A stretch of 64,000 bases of DNA from the NCBI RefSeq assembly GCF_003589595.1, contig NW_020653750.1:6322005-6386004 (forward strand), given 5' to 3'. The position numbers and the translations under genes are program-made. This stretch comes from Hyposmocoma kahamanoa (lineage: Eukaryota; Arthropoda; Insecta; Lepidoptera; Cosmopterigidae). A model generated the notes under the pieces. The model saw only the letters and a program-made list of their open reading frames with translations. It was not told where the DNA came from and searched no databases. Shown here piece by piece: positions 45,460 through 58,070 of this stretch (position 1 is its first letter; each line of letters starts with the position of its first letter).

Positions 45460-45790
45460 CTTTAGGGTTCGTATAGCAAAAACATTTCTTCTTCGATGCC
45501 CACTGTCGTCTCGGTACACCATGATGTGCTTCAGCGTGTCATGATGTGCTTCAGCGTGTCATGATGTGCTTCAGCGTGTGAAGGCGTCGTAATTACCCAT
45601 GGTCTAATAGCCTTTTATTGGCAGCCAAAAATCATTTAGCTATTGGGTGTTACGCGTTACTGGTAAATAAAAGCCACCTGTATGTGTTTAGGATAAGGTG
45701 TACCATAAAAATAAAAGCGCATAAGAGGTTCAGATTTTTTAGATTAGCTTGTACATAAGTAAAAGCTCTTAAGTGTAGGTTTTTAGATTA
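45460..45790 (+). repeat. Diverged large repeat, unit 2
   Basis: Matches unit 1 at TTCTTCGATGCCCACTGTCG with GTGAAGGCGTCGTAATTAC, and again at AAATAAAAGCGCATAAGAGG with TTCAGATTTTTTAGATTAGC. The middle of the unit is shorter. Confidence 0.55.
45519..45580 (+). repeat. Tandem repeat, three 20-bp units
   Basis: CATGATGTGCTTCAGCGTGT occurs three times in direct succession, with a fourth-like start. Unit 1 of the large repeat has a single related copy (CATGATGTTCTTGAGCGTAT), so the expansion happened in this unit. Confidence 0.8.
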
Positions 45791-46359
45791 GTTGCATAGT
45801 ACCATGGATCAATAAGTCAATAGGACTGCTAGTCTCCATACTACAGATCGTAACTCTGAAAAAGGTCGAAATTCCGTCTTATATCTAGAAGGTGCTGATC
45901 AATAGCTGGGAAGTAGTTTATGTTATGTAAATGACCGTGTATGTCAATTAATTCCTCTTTAATGTAAAATATAAGAAATCAGTTTTTTCCTTGTAATATT
46001 ATTTAAATATTGATCCTACGCTAAAATTATTTTCTGAACTTTGACAAATGTGCCTGTCAATAGACGGCATTGTGTGTTATAAATTAACGCTTCCTTATAT
46101 GGGTAGATGGAGCTAACTCTAAACAAGTAAAAGAATAGCCGCCACTATCCCTAAAAATCGATGCAATATGCGCCATTTAATCGAGTTATTTGTTACAAAC
46201 TAGAAATTATAGTAGCTTTGCAAAGTTACAGTTTGTCAATGGAAACAAATTAGTTACAAAAATAGCTATTTGATACTCGTCGCGACATCTGGGTTTCTAA
46301 TAGTACTAAGTACCCGACTACGTCGTCTTGTATCTCGATTAGCAGTCCTCTTGAGTTAT

Positions 46360-46550
46360 TGGTTCATGGTAGTATCTACCAATTTCTTTACAAAATTGGA
46401 ATTTGAATGATTCCTATTGTCTAGAATTTTTTTTGATGGTGATTAAAAAGTCACCTGTATATATTTCTAGGTTCAGTTGTAAGAAATAAAAGCGCATAAG
46501 AGGTACAATTTTTTAGATTAGCTTGTACATAAGAAATAAAAGCCCATAAG
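46360..46550 (+). repeat. Diverged large repeat, unit 3
   Basis: Shares GAATGATTCCTATTGTCTAG, GTGATTAAAAAGTCACCTGT and two AAGAAATAAAAGCNCATAAG words with units 1 and 4. Only the 3' part is present. Confidence 0.55.
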
Positions 46551-46799
46551 ACAATAGGTTATTAGTAACCTCGCTGAATTAGATTATTAACGTAAAGAAA
46601 CACATTCCATGAATTTTTACAAATCGAAATCAATTTACTAAAAATAAACTTTTAAGTTTTTATTATACTCTCTGATACTTTGTCATTTCATAGGACGTTT
46701 AAATGTATAAGCATCTTTCCCGATTATCCCCAACCCCGCTTCTTACGTTTTATATCGGACTGGTTTTACGCTAGTGCTTTCTTTTGCAACTTTCTTCTT

Positions 46800-47320
46800 T
46801 TGTTTAGCTATTGGGTTTTAGAAGCGACTACGTTATGAATCCCAGATTGCGAAGAACAGTTTCTGCTTTGCTTCCTGTATGTTTAAATTATTAAATTTCC
46901 ACTGTTTCAAATGTAATATCTCACATAAACAAACTCGCGGTGTGGTATTTCCCAGCGTGAAACATTAAAATTAAAATTTGTTTGTGTATAGTTTGCATGT
47001 AGGACAGTGAGTTCCTTTTGATTGTTGATTTGTCCAAGGACCCACTGCCTTCGCGTTTCTTTCTTTTTCATTTGCCCGAGAAGCGTAGTGTCACCAAAAA
47101 AAGTGTGGAAAATATATTTTATTGGCCAAATTTAACCTACCATTTTTTACAAATATCAAATTTGAATGATACCTAATGCCTAGAAAAATATTGATGGTAA
47201 TTAAAGAGTCACCTTTTAGGTTAAGTTGTACATACGAAATAAAAGCTCATAAGAAGTGCAGATTTTTTAGATTAGCTTGTATTAGAAATCTCATAAGAAG
47301 TACAGTTTTTTTTATATATT
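46800..47320 (+). repeat. Diverged large repeat, unit 4
   Basis: Shares ATGAATCCCAGATTGCGAAG, TTCTGCTTTGCTTCCTGT, GAGAAGCGTAGTGTCACC, GAATGATACCTAATGCCTAG and AAATAAAAGCTCATAAGAAG with unit 1, in the same order, so homology extends over about 500 bp. Confidence 0.6.
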
Positions 47321-49201
47321 CGAAAAATTATATTACATTGCTCATGTTTTACGATATAGAACAAAATTAACAATAATTATTAGGTGGAATATTGTATGAT
47401 TACATTTTACATATAATCTCAATTTTTTTTTAAGGAATAATAAAATACGAACTATAACTACTCTAATTTTAAAAATTACAAATAAAGTTATCTTGTCATT
47501 GAAAATTTGTATAGTTTTACTTGTATACGGTTAAGTTACATAAAAATAAATTACAATATAAAGGCTTTTATGTTGGAAATATAAGAGGTAACTTGGCAAG
47601 TGAACAACTATGGTAACTACAATTGCATGTTCCATATAAAAAGTCACGATGTTTTTGTACAGTAGTACCTATTCGTTTTCTAATAGCACGCAAGTAGGCC
47701 TATTTAGTACAGTGTGCATCAACACCAGCTCTATTAAGATCAATACTAAGAAAAAAAGCACCTTGTTAAAAATAAAAAACACCCGTGTTTGTTAAATCAT
47801 CAATATTATATCATCATGTATACACAAACAATTTTGTGTAAACACTACAATCTCGCGTGTAATTTAGCGAAAAATCGATATTGCAATAACATAATATTGG
47901 GCGAACAATGGGCGGTTTCACTTGGGCAACATATTATACACTTAAAATTCTGAAACAACAAACAACAACAAACAAAGATATATATCACACTATATTGTTA
48001 TCGAATGCCGTATTATACTCTGGATGTATTGTTGTATCAGGTACGTCATAACCACTGTCACACTGAAATGAAACGTCAGAACAATACATTAGAAGATTAT
48101 TTAGTTTGGATGGCACTTTCTACTTATAAACAAGTTATACTATACAAAATAAAAGAGTAACAAACTTAATAATGCAAATTATATAAAGCATTGTGCACAA
48201 AAATAAAATAGGTTTTAAAGATTAAAAATGTTTGCGACATAATCTATACCAATATTCACAAATATAGTGTATAATAATATTAGGTAGTCTTTATTTATAG
48301 CCTCTTAGAGAGTTTACGAAAATATGAGTCAAGTTGAGATTAGTTTCATTTAGAATAAAAGGACAGGATTTGCCATAATTGTCTAACAAGGTTTAAGAAA
48401 ATTAACTAAATCTGTTAAAAGCGCAAGTTTACGACTTGAAATCAAACCACTTTCACATTTCACAGCTGATATTTTTTTCGCAACTTGAGAGGGGCCGTAA
48501 CAGTATCTAAAAGCAGTGTGGTTTTATATACTTGCCTTTGAAAAAGTTTTAGTTAATTTTATTTTACCGATTATGTTAACTAGTTTAAAGGGCACACTCG
48601 GTTATTATCTCTCATTATGTATATACACAATTACAAAACCACTCTTACCAATGAACGCATGCAATTATATCAAACGAAATTTTTGCCTCGTCTGAGAAGA
48701 CTAAAACCATACTTGAGTGTTATAATAATATTCATAAGCAAGATAATTAAAAATGTGTCTTAAAGCAAAGGTTTTGAGTATAATTTCAACTTAGCGTCTT
48801 ATATTAGGTATACATATTTATTTCGATTTTGTGACTGCTTTGTGTTTAGTAAGTTTATTACAAAAATATATATGTACTCGCAATAAAACTTAAATAATAC
48901 CAATCTATATTTGAAGCATCTGTTTAAAAGCATTTTATAAGGTATCCCTACTACTGCAGATAAATATCTATATACAAATATATGCATAACTAAATAGTTA
49001 TGCATATATTTGTTGATTGGGTGTGTATTTCAATACCTAGAATTGTCTTAAAATTCTTAATATATAAAGTTAAAAATTAGTGCAGAAAATAGGGAGTAAT
49101 GCACAAGGTAAAAGTAAGCAGTGGTCCAAAGGAAAGCATTAAATAAAATTAATACACCTTTAAGCCCACACCACACCAGTTGCACAACGATTAGACGTTA
49201 T
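47321..49201. other. Spacer and 3' UTR of the PYGG-repeat gene
   Basis: AT-rich and without coding exons. Minus-strand AATAAA candidates exist (for example at 48817-48822), but none is clearly best. A perfect hairpin lies at 48974-49013. Confidence 0.45.
48974..49013. repeat. Perfect 18-bp AT-rich hairpin
   Basis: ACAAATATATGCATAACT (48974-48991) and AGTTATGCATATATTTGT (48996-49013) pair exactly around a 4-base loop. It lies in the likely 3' UTR of the PYGG-repeat gene. Confidence 0.7.
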
Positions 49202-52200
49202 TTACCCGATATTCCAGCCGTAGGACACAGGCTTTTGCGTGGTGGCCGCGCCACGCGCCTGATTTTGATTATGCCCGTAGTTCTTGTACGTCGATTGGCC
49301 TTGCGCCTGGTCTGATGGATAAGTTCGCGGGTTAGAATTCCTCGAATTAGAGCTGTATGAGTGGTAGTTTGGGTTTTCCATAATAGGCCGTGTGTTGGTA
49401 TTAAAGAAATTACTTAGTCCACCGTTTTTAGAGAAGTCGTTGAGAATGTTTCCGAAGATGCTGGAGAGACCGCTGCCTCCTGACCCACTGGTACCGTGGC
49501 TGCCGCTACCACCGGAGCTACCGCCACCGCCGTTTGCGTATTTATTCAGTGTGTTTAAGATACTGTCGAGCGGACTTCCACCTCGCCCGCCAGACCCAGA
49601 TCCTCCAGAATTATTACCTCCGTAAGGATTGCTGCCCCCTCTGTTCGAGCTTCCGCCATAAGGCGAGCTCCCTCCGTAGGGAGAATTTCCTCCGTACGGA
49701 TTGCTACTTCCTCCATAGGGTGAGCCTCCTCCACTTTGGCCACCGTATGGCGAGTTTCCACCGTAAGGTGAGTTTCCGCCGTAAGGTGAGTTGCCGCCGT
49801 ACGGTGAGCCGCCTCCGTTTTGTCCGCCGTATGGTGAGTGTCCGCCGTACGGAGAATTTCCACCATAGGGAGATCCTCCACCGTTGTTTGAGCTACCGCC
49901 GTACGGCGAGAGGCCGCCTGGAGGTGCAGGGGGTGGGTAGTGAGGAGGGCTGTCAAAGTCTCTCATGGGAGGTTTAGGTGTTGTAGGCCTAGGTGCTGGT
50001 GGTGCTGGTTCTGCATGAGATCCTGAAACCAACGAATAGATAGGTATTTATGTAAATCATTGTTCATATTAAAAAAAAATTCAAACCTTGCAGGTTTTTG
50101 GTGGCATTGTGCCAGTAGCACTGAGTTTACAAAGTCAGTTACCTTCAACTTTTGACTTCTTCTTACACGTGGGGTATGTGCCACAATCTCGACTTTGGCC
50201 GTACGAGCACGGGTCCTCAGCTAGCACACATACTTCGCTGTTTAGGCACCCGATATCCTTGCACGTGCGGCCGTATTCTGAAAAAATAAATAGAATAATT
50301 AAGATGCTAAATGGGACATGAAAACATTTTTAGCTCATTTAGCTCCCTCATCTTGAAAAGTTTATCTGCGAAATTTTCGTTCAACCAAATCTACTTAAAA
50401 GACCTCTTTGTGGTCGAAAATATATAAATAAATAAACAGTCAACTTTATCAGGGATTTACTGCAAACATTAACTAGTTACACGAAAGGAGCCTCCCTGCA
50501 CGACGTACAATTCTTTTCGTATGTCTGGCGCTCCCTGGGCAAAAATACCTTACGCGGATTAGCAAATTCTTTCACCACGAGGGCAATCATAATGGATAAG
50601 AAGTCTGTTTTCTTTGAAGATGGGAGTAAAATTACAGTTCATTGCGCAAAAGTGTTGCCCATTTGCAAGCAGCTAGTGATTGCTGTCGATAAATATTTTA
50701 TCGACTTTCGACTGAATGTTGGTTACGCTTATGCAATAAAAATGTATTTCGATACTAAAAGGCTAATTGTTAAAATAATAATGAAGGAGGCAATAACGCA
50801 ATTATAGTAATCATAGAATGTCGTAATTTTCACAATTCAGACATTTTTGGTAAAATTTTACCTTCTTTCACAATCTACCGATAAAACTGTCGACAACAAA
50901 TACACGAGTATTTAAAATTTTATGAAAACAGGCACAGGCAACCCAGCAAATGTCATTTTATTCCGTCTTCAAAAAATACAGACTATAGCACATGAATATC
51001 GTCGCGAAGTGTAAATAATTAAATTTACATATTTTTTTAACTGTTTACAAACGATGATTATGGAATGAGATATAGGCGTAGGTAGTATTGGGAGTACGCT
51101 TGCCTTCTTGTACTTTACTGTACTTGTATAGGGTCAAGAGCACGGCACGCTTTACCCTTAAGACTTAAATCCAACGCTATGCCGCTTACGATAAGAACGG
51201 TCCAAAGTACAAAGTGTCAAGCTTGATGTGCTCTTGACTGTACTTTCGATTAGAACCTTCACAACTGGTTCACATTATTCTTCTTAAGAGGTGTGAAGCC
51301 TCCAACCCGTATTAAGCCAGCGAGTGGCCACACTTCTATAGGTTTAAGTTCTCTGCCAAGCTATGAGATGTGTACGGGTTGGTGGTCATGGTGGTCAAGT
51401 GCTACGGTACCGTATCAAGTCACTAGCAATAAATGAGCTAAGCACTATTTGCAGGTACACAAAAGAGCCGAGAAAGAGAAAGATTGTTATGATTACATAC
51501 ATAAACAAGATTATAAACTATATTTTCCACACGAATTGGGTGCTCACACGACTCAATATCACACGTAATAAAAACCAACCGAAGCGGAAAAGTTTTTTCA
51601 CTGAATTGTTTTTCCATTGTAAGTACAAGCCTTCTGTATTATGTAAATATAAGGGCGGGAAGAATTTCCAGGGATAAAAAATCTAAGGACGTGATCTGAG
51701 GACGGAGGGACAGAGAGATAGGCGGATAAGGTTCAATACTATTACAAGAGAAACAATAAAACATTTCAAACGTGTTTTGGAAACGTATAAATCAATAAAA
51801 GGCATGCTAAAATTGGGGTTTTCTCACAAAAAGTTGCTGTATAGAAGCAGATAGTTTATATACAATAATAATGAATTTTCAATCAATTCAGTAATTATTT
51901 TTCTATCAAACATAATCGTCATGAACCCATTGATACGATCCACTGCTGCAAACAAAGAGTGTCATTTCATTGACTGTATTTTCATACAAGAATTGGTTAA
52001 CATTTAATGAACAATTCACGCTTATTTCTTGAGTAAGAATAACACGATTTGTTTCCCGAAATATGGAAGTCAAGTGTGTTTTTATAGCGAATACATTTGA
52101 TGCTAAGAGTGGGGTGGGAAATTCTGGAAGTATGGCATTTGCCACTCAGCAAGTGCGATTTTACAGGCAATAAAAACAAATAAAAAGAGCTTCATAAGGT

Positions 52201-54287
52201 CGGATCATAACTCATTGTTTCGTTACTTTAGAGACTGGGATCCCACACGTGTAATTTAACGCGGAGTCGAGAAAATTTCTTTGAATTTCATATTACGCGT
52301 TTCTATGCCAAAAAAAAACGGACCTGAGAAACCCAAAAAAGAGTTGATTATGGAAAGTAATAACAAGTTGCCGAGTTACTTTTGTTCGGTTCATTAGTAT
52401 ATTTTATAATTAAATTATATAAAGCAAAGCCAAAAAAAACGATAAGTTTCTGCGATTTATAATTTACCAGTCATAATTGTTGAGCACAAAACGTTACAAA
52501 TAAAAAAAAATGTTTATCCCACTGTAAGACTGTTTACTACTAGGCGATTACAAATATTGTTTAGGATTAATTTGTATTGGAAATTTCTTACGATGCCAGT
52601 ATCCATGTAAGACAGAAAAATTAAAGAATAAATGCCGGTCTCTTGAGACAAAAAACGTCCGTAATTTCCGAGTAAACGTGCAGTCACCGACACCGTAAGT
52701 CATAAGTTGTTTTGTTACTTTCAGGCGCGCGGTTTATGTGTGCATTAGGTAATGGATCCGAGCCATATCTTACGCCAATCTTCGGGGTGCTACGTGACTC
52801 GGGCAGGGAAGGCTGAACCATCGCTTTAGAGTCAATATTTCAATCGAAAACTGTAGGAGATATATTTCGATGATTTTCGTGATACATGATATATTTTAGT
52901 GAAGTTAAAACGTTTCTTTGGACCAATTTATTTTTGATTTTCAATTTTGTTCATTATTAAGTACTTCTAGATTAATCTCTTATTATTAATCTGTTATGAT
53001 CAGAGATGAGCGAGTGTCCGGGTTGTAACCGGCATTTTGCTAATGCTGGGTTAAATCCCATTAATGACCAAAATCGAAGGCAAAAACTATTTAAACTAAA
53101 CATTTGTTGTAAATCGAGTTTTGTTCAAATTTAATAATATTATTACAAAATGTTTATGGCTTTCCGATCACATCAAAAAGTAATTTACAATTTAAAGAAA
53201 GCCTTTCTACTATAAACAGATTCAGGTTTGCTTGAAAATCGCATTGAAATAATTCGATACATAAAATCGTTTGGTCGTATGCACTTGAATCGATTTTGGT
53301 AAAAATAGAATCATAATGTACATCCTTAGTAGTGAGAATCCATAGGATTCAGGAAAGATTTTTACATCGAAATTTGTAATAAGTATGGAATTTTTCCGTA
53401 TTCCACTATCGCCATTTCTGCCCACAATTTTGGGTAGAAATGGACTAAAACCTGTCGCTTTGGGTTAAAACCAGGACGGGTTGATTGGGTTTTAACCCAC
53501 TGCCCATCTCTGGTTATGATTTAAACTTACATTGTAATTTCATCGTTCTTTTGATACAAATTTCCTAGAAACCACGCCACCACCACCATTGAAATTAACC
53601 TACATAAACGTTTCGTAGAACCATCTATTCGGCTATTTAAATAGCATTTCTAATTGGGAAACCAATTCAGTTCAAAGGTTGTGGGAAGAAATTTCTCTAC
53701 ATAGCTCTTCTATTTACACCACTTGTAAGTTCTTTTCTTTGTAATTCATATAGGTGATTATAGGACAATACAGCATTGTACATAAGTAAAGAGTAGAGGA
53801 TACAAAAAATGTAGACGAAAACCACAGACGAATCGCTTTTAATAAAGCAACTTCCAATCAAAACAATTAAAAAAAGAGAACTTGAGAGAAAGGCCATTTT
53901 TATTTATTTTATTTTACAATTTTAGGGAAACTAACAGCTAGGCATATAAATAGTTTTAGAATAATAAAATAGATGGCCAATTACAAGTTTCCACAGATCA
54001 CAGTTAAACTTTACATTAGAACTGTACAAACACTTAGCAGAAATAAATCAAAAGGAGAAATTCTTACTTGGATTACCTATTTAAGGGAAATAAAAAAAAC
54101 AAACACTGATTACAGAGTAGTAGCTTAAGTTGGTCGGTGAAATATTGAAAAAGTCAATATCGTGCTGCTTTGTAATTCTGTTTATAGCACTCCATATAAT
54201 AATATAAGTAGAATTGTATTACTCACTGGAAAATCCATCAACGTAGAGCACCAAACAAAGAGTAACTACAGTCGTTCGCCAATCCAT
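49202..54287 (-). CDS. Secreted Cys-module and PYGG-repeat protein
   Basis: Not recognised as a named gene. Exons in order are 54287-54227, 50277-50143 and 50022-49202, with phases 1 and 1, giving 338 aa. Residues 1-20 look like a signal peptide (MDWRTTVVTLCLVLYVDGFS). Residues 21-65, on exon 2, hold six cysteines in the pattern TC, GC, VC, PC, DC, TC and probably form a disulphide-bonded module. Exon 3 begins Pro-rich (AEPAPPAPRPTTPKPP). At about 104-200 it has 13 PYGG units separated by S, N, H, Q or G. It then has a Gly/Ser-rich part with two short amphipathic segments (LDSILNTLNKYA, LSSIFGNILNDFSKN) and an Asn/Gln-rich C-terminus ending YGWNIG. This is consistent with an extracellular structural or matrix protein (cuticle-, silk- or eggshell-like). 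The function is not known. The acceptor-like TTTCAG just before the ATG suggests a further 5' UTR exon. Intron 1 is about 4 kb. Confidence 0.85.
50680..50998. repeat. Fragment of the TIR element family of 24435-25016
   Basis: The right end is intact (CATTTTATTCCGTCTTCAAA and GACTATAG at 50998). Internal blocks GTCGATAAATATTTTATCGA and TTTCACAATCTACCGAT match the 24.5-24.9 kb copy, partly in inverted order. In intron 1 of the PYGG-repeat gene. Confidence 0.6.
51000..53000. other. Intron 1 of the PYGG-repeat gene, middle part
   Basis: No exon is recognised on either strand. A GTGTCAAGCTTGATGTGCTC word near 51220 recurs in related form near 29300 and 60740, so it is part of a dispersed repeat. 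Confidence 0.45.
53001..53512. mobile_element. Non-autonomous hAT-like element with 8-bp TSD
   Basis: 512 bp, starting CAGAGATGAGCGAGTG and ending GCCCATCTCTG, flanked by exact GTTATGAT duplications at 52993-53000 and 53513-53520. It has internal homology to 7563-8290 (CTGCCCACAATTTTGGG, ATCGAAATTTGTAATAAGTA, TTAGTAGTGAG). No transposase. In intron 1 of the PYGG-repeat gene. Confidence 0.87.
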
Positions 54288-57200
54288 GGTGACTCTGAAA
54301 CAAAAAGCTAAATTTATACCATCAGTTGCGAAAAAATCCGGTGAAATATGAACGCTCTTCATGTGCCGGAGGGTTCTGTATAAAAAGTCTCTATTACGAC
54401 ACTCTTATGTCTGTCACAGACTCATAACTTTTGATCTATAAGACGTAAGTAGACAGTGAAAATTGCTTGAGCTAAAAGTGGGCAGTTGATTTTTAGTTTT
54501 ATATTTAAATTCTAAATTTAAATGTGATAGTTTTTGGCGCCTTTTCTCGACTTTTGTTTGCTGTTTTGCTTTGAAAGCTATACGTGTTTTCTAATAAATT
54601 AATAAGCTGTAAGTACATTTGCTTTGGTCTTGCTCACTCGTTGTTAGCACCCACCCTTTAACCCATTGATACAGTCCGCTACACGAGGTATACTGCCCTT
54701 CACCATAAGTAATGTAATTGACATTTTTAGTAAAATTAGTTACTAACTTATCTGGGTTCAGTGAATGGACATCTACAATCCCTCTAATCGGATTTAAAAA
54801 CCTTATTTAGTTTCATTTTTATTTTTAAGCAAAATCAGCGAAATTTGCTATTTTTAGGTGACAATAAAACTTTAGGTACCAAATTTCTCTAAAGTTACCG
54901 GAATGTAATTGTTTTTAAATTTATAAATAAATCAAAGTTTTTTCTCTGCATTGCATCTGTAAGTGGAGAATGCGAAATGAAAGGACAAAGTTTGATTATT
55001 GCACAATTTTACTACTGTGCAAGTTCGAGATTTTTATCTCTGAAACGAATCGGTGAAGTTCAAAATCCATCTCATATCTATAATCCTTTCCGTCTTTCAG
55101 TACCTTGTTAAAAAAAACTGCACACATATGAAGATACTGAATAATTTATCATATTAATACACTATAATATATTAATATGACAAATTGGAACAGTGCGTTC
55201 CAATTTATCATATTAATCATAATATCAAAGTCATAAGAAGTTAGGCAAAGGGTACCTGAAAAGTGATTATAATGATGTTCATTGCTTACAATGAGAACGT
55301 ACACGAAAGTCACCTGACTAAAGGGCTAAATAAAAAAACTTGATCTAGGTGTGTATTTGTATAGCAGAGTGTCGATACAAGTGCAGTCTGCCTACGGCGG
55401 CTGGTACTGAAATTGTATAACAAGCGACAACGGCATTTCCTATAATTTAATTTCATTGCGTTCGCTCGACTGAAAACAATTTGCAGTTTGCTATTTTTCA
55501 TAATAATCCAAACCGACGAGTCCTGTGGCTTATTTATTGCTGTTTCCTATGTGTGACGTTAGTGGTAAACAGTTTCTCGGAACCAGAACTTGTGCGTCAG
55601 CTTAATGCAGACAAAATAGCTTTTCGATGATTGCACTTTATACAACAATATTTAGCATTATACATAATAAGTTTTCAGGTTTGTTTATATTTTGACGTAA
55701 CTATATCGAGTTTAGGTTTACGTTATTGCCATTCTTACTATCTTTAGCTTTCAGTATAATAAGGAGGATGCCAATATCTCTTGTTCAAGTTGAGTTGTTT
55801 AGTTAAGCAGAGATTCAGTATATATTGCTGTTTATGAAGCGTTCAGTAGCGTGTACGTTGCATACAAAGTAAAGATTAAACAGGGAGATACAAAGGAAGG
55901 AGTAGCCGTCCAGTTTAACTGTAACATTTCATTAAGTTCCTTGACGGATGCTTGGCAGTTACAGTTTGTGGAAAGAGTCCTAACAATGTTGGATTTACAA
56001 AAACAGCCCCGGCGTTAGGAAAGTTCTTAATAAAAATAATAAACAATATCGATATAAATTATTTCTAGAATACCGTTACTTGTTACTTAGCAAAAACTTT
56101 TTGCAAATTAACTACTTACGAACAACAAACAGGAACGACAACTAACTAATAGCAGCATAAGTTTTTGTATTTTGTTAAATAATCCAGTACTACATTTGCA
56201 CAACTGCGATAGCAGTTTTCGAAATATTCTCTACATCTATTAAGTTTCTTTCTGTGTTCGGTCCTGGGTAAATCAGCCGCATTGTACGAATGCGTCTCTG
56301 CACTATGAAATAGCTCGTCGACACGTGTATTTCCTACGCTGCACACGTCTGTCCAACGCTGAAACTTTATGACACCTAACTCAGCAGCATTCCCCGAGCA
56401 ATTTCACAGAAACTGTTCCCGTATAACCTCGTTACCAACTACGTTCAGGTAAGTAAAACGCTTGCCGCGATACTTGTCTCGCTTTATTGAAAATTCGAAG
56501 CCACTGCCACAATGAGAAATTTTAGATACGTTTGCTTTATGTGCTCCTTCAATAAAAACCAATTTGTAAAACGCTCTGGGAGGTTAACGAAATTTGGAGT
56601 CTTACACAGTAAGACTGGGATGACTTTAAAGAAATATTCTATAACCTTTGTACGATGTAGAATAAAAACACAATGAATAAGCAAATTGCTAACTACATAA
56701 ACAAAATTATACAAATATCTGAAACAATAATAGCGAGCAAAAGTTATATAACACATATACAAACAAGCATTGACCAACAATGTCAATAAGTAAAATCGAT
56801 TGTGAAACTTCCTAAATGTTTATAGATTTCGTAAGAATTTAATAGATACCACATTATATTCCATAAATTCGTTATTGCAAACAAATGGTTGTATAATTAA
56901 AACTACTTTCGTATTAGAAAACACAGTCACTAAATAAATTTTTGCACCACATAATTTAAGGGACAATTTTCGACTAATCCACCGCGCTGGTACGAAATCA
57001 CGGAATGAAGTGCGGTGGTGGCGTGACGGGGTGCGCCCTTCGGGTCGAAGGCGAGGGTCACGGTAGTCACGCAAACCAGCTTTGTTCAAGAGTCTAAAAA
57101 TTTGATCTATTTTTATGAACTAACTTTCATAAAATTATATGAAATCTTGGAGAGATGAAATTATTTAAAATTTGTTTCGCGTGGGCCAACATGCTATTGA

Positions 57201-57539
57201 CACAAGGGACCCAGGGATACGAAATGTTTGCTGTGCTAATGAAGATTAGGTCAGGGCAGCATAATGTCGTGTTGACGTAGGCACTCATATGCGTTTGCTT
57301 GACTGTAAAAATTCGGGTTCATTTCCAGGTACGCTAGTCGAGATTAGAATTAATGGGCAAGCGTTGATTAAAAAGGGTGTGAATGTAAAAATTAAAAGGA
57401 TTCCGGAGGATATTACATGCCATAGAGCAGAAATTGGATAGCGATACGAAAGATATATTGCCCGACATAAAGCCGCTCTCGGTAACTTTCTACCCATTTC
57501 CGGCAGCCCACTTGTGAATCGTATTTCGGAATCCTTTTT
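54288..57539. other. Upstream flank of the PYGG-repeat gene and spacer
   Basis: No coding exon is recognised. An AT-rich inverted repeat lies at about 55140-55235 (TTTATCATATTAAT repeated). The short open frames show no family resemblance. A minus-strand TATAAAT at 54313-54318 is 26 bases from the ATG, too close to serve as its TATA box if the leader is normal. Confidence 0.4.
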
Positions 57540-58070
57540 ATCTTTTTGCGGGTGCGGTGCGGCGCGTCGGCGGAACGCGAAGTGACAGCGGCACCGAGCC
57601 ACTTCGCAGCTCATATATCACTTGAGCCTGTAACGGCCGTGTTAACGGTCCGCCTGTCACCTCCGCGCTTCAGCCGTCTGCCAAACCATACCAAACCGCA
57701 TCCCGGCCGGCACTACACTCCTCGCAATTTTCATCTACCCTGTTATTGTTTGGATGGCTAGTTAAATTTTCACGGTACATTATTCCAACAACGAAGCACA
57801 ATTGTGCTCAAACAGAGACAGATTCCGAAAACGTGATCTATGATGTGAGAAGAGCCAAACAAAGCGCCTTAGTGGGTAGAGGGATTTTACGCGTTCAAAT
57901 TCTGAGCGCGGTGCATCGCCGCCGGTACGGAGTCCCCACAAATTCAGGGATTGTACGGAGCACGCGACGGGCGGAAAGTAAGGGTGTCGCTTACCGGGAT
58001 TTATATCGGCGGAAATCTCTGGCGTGTTCACACTTCATGCCCGTGTGACGACGCCAGATAAAAATGCTCG
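57540..58070. other. GC- and CpG-rich island
   Basis: A block much richer in G+C and CpG than the surrounding 9 kb. Open frames occur on both strands but no domain is recognisable, and frame bias is explained by composition. It could be a promoter with a non-coding first exon or an old GC-rich repeat. A smaller GC-rich patch lies at 56990-57080. Confidence 0.35.

Noticed and set aside
51363..51677. A 104-codon open frame in the PYGG gene intron
   Set aside because: It has no domain or conservation clue, and the basic composition is what AT-rich sequence gives by chance.
56146..56346. A minus-strand frame with a plausible globular composition
   Set aside because: I could not connect it to any exon by splice sites or to any family, so I do not call it.
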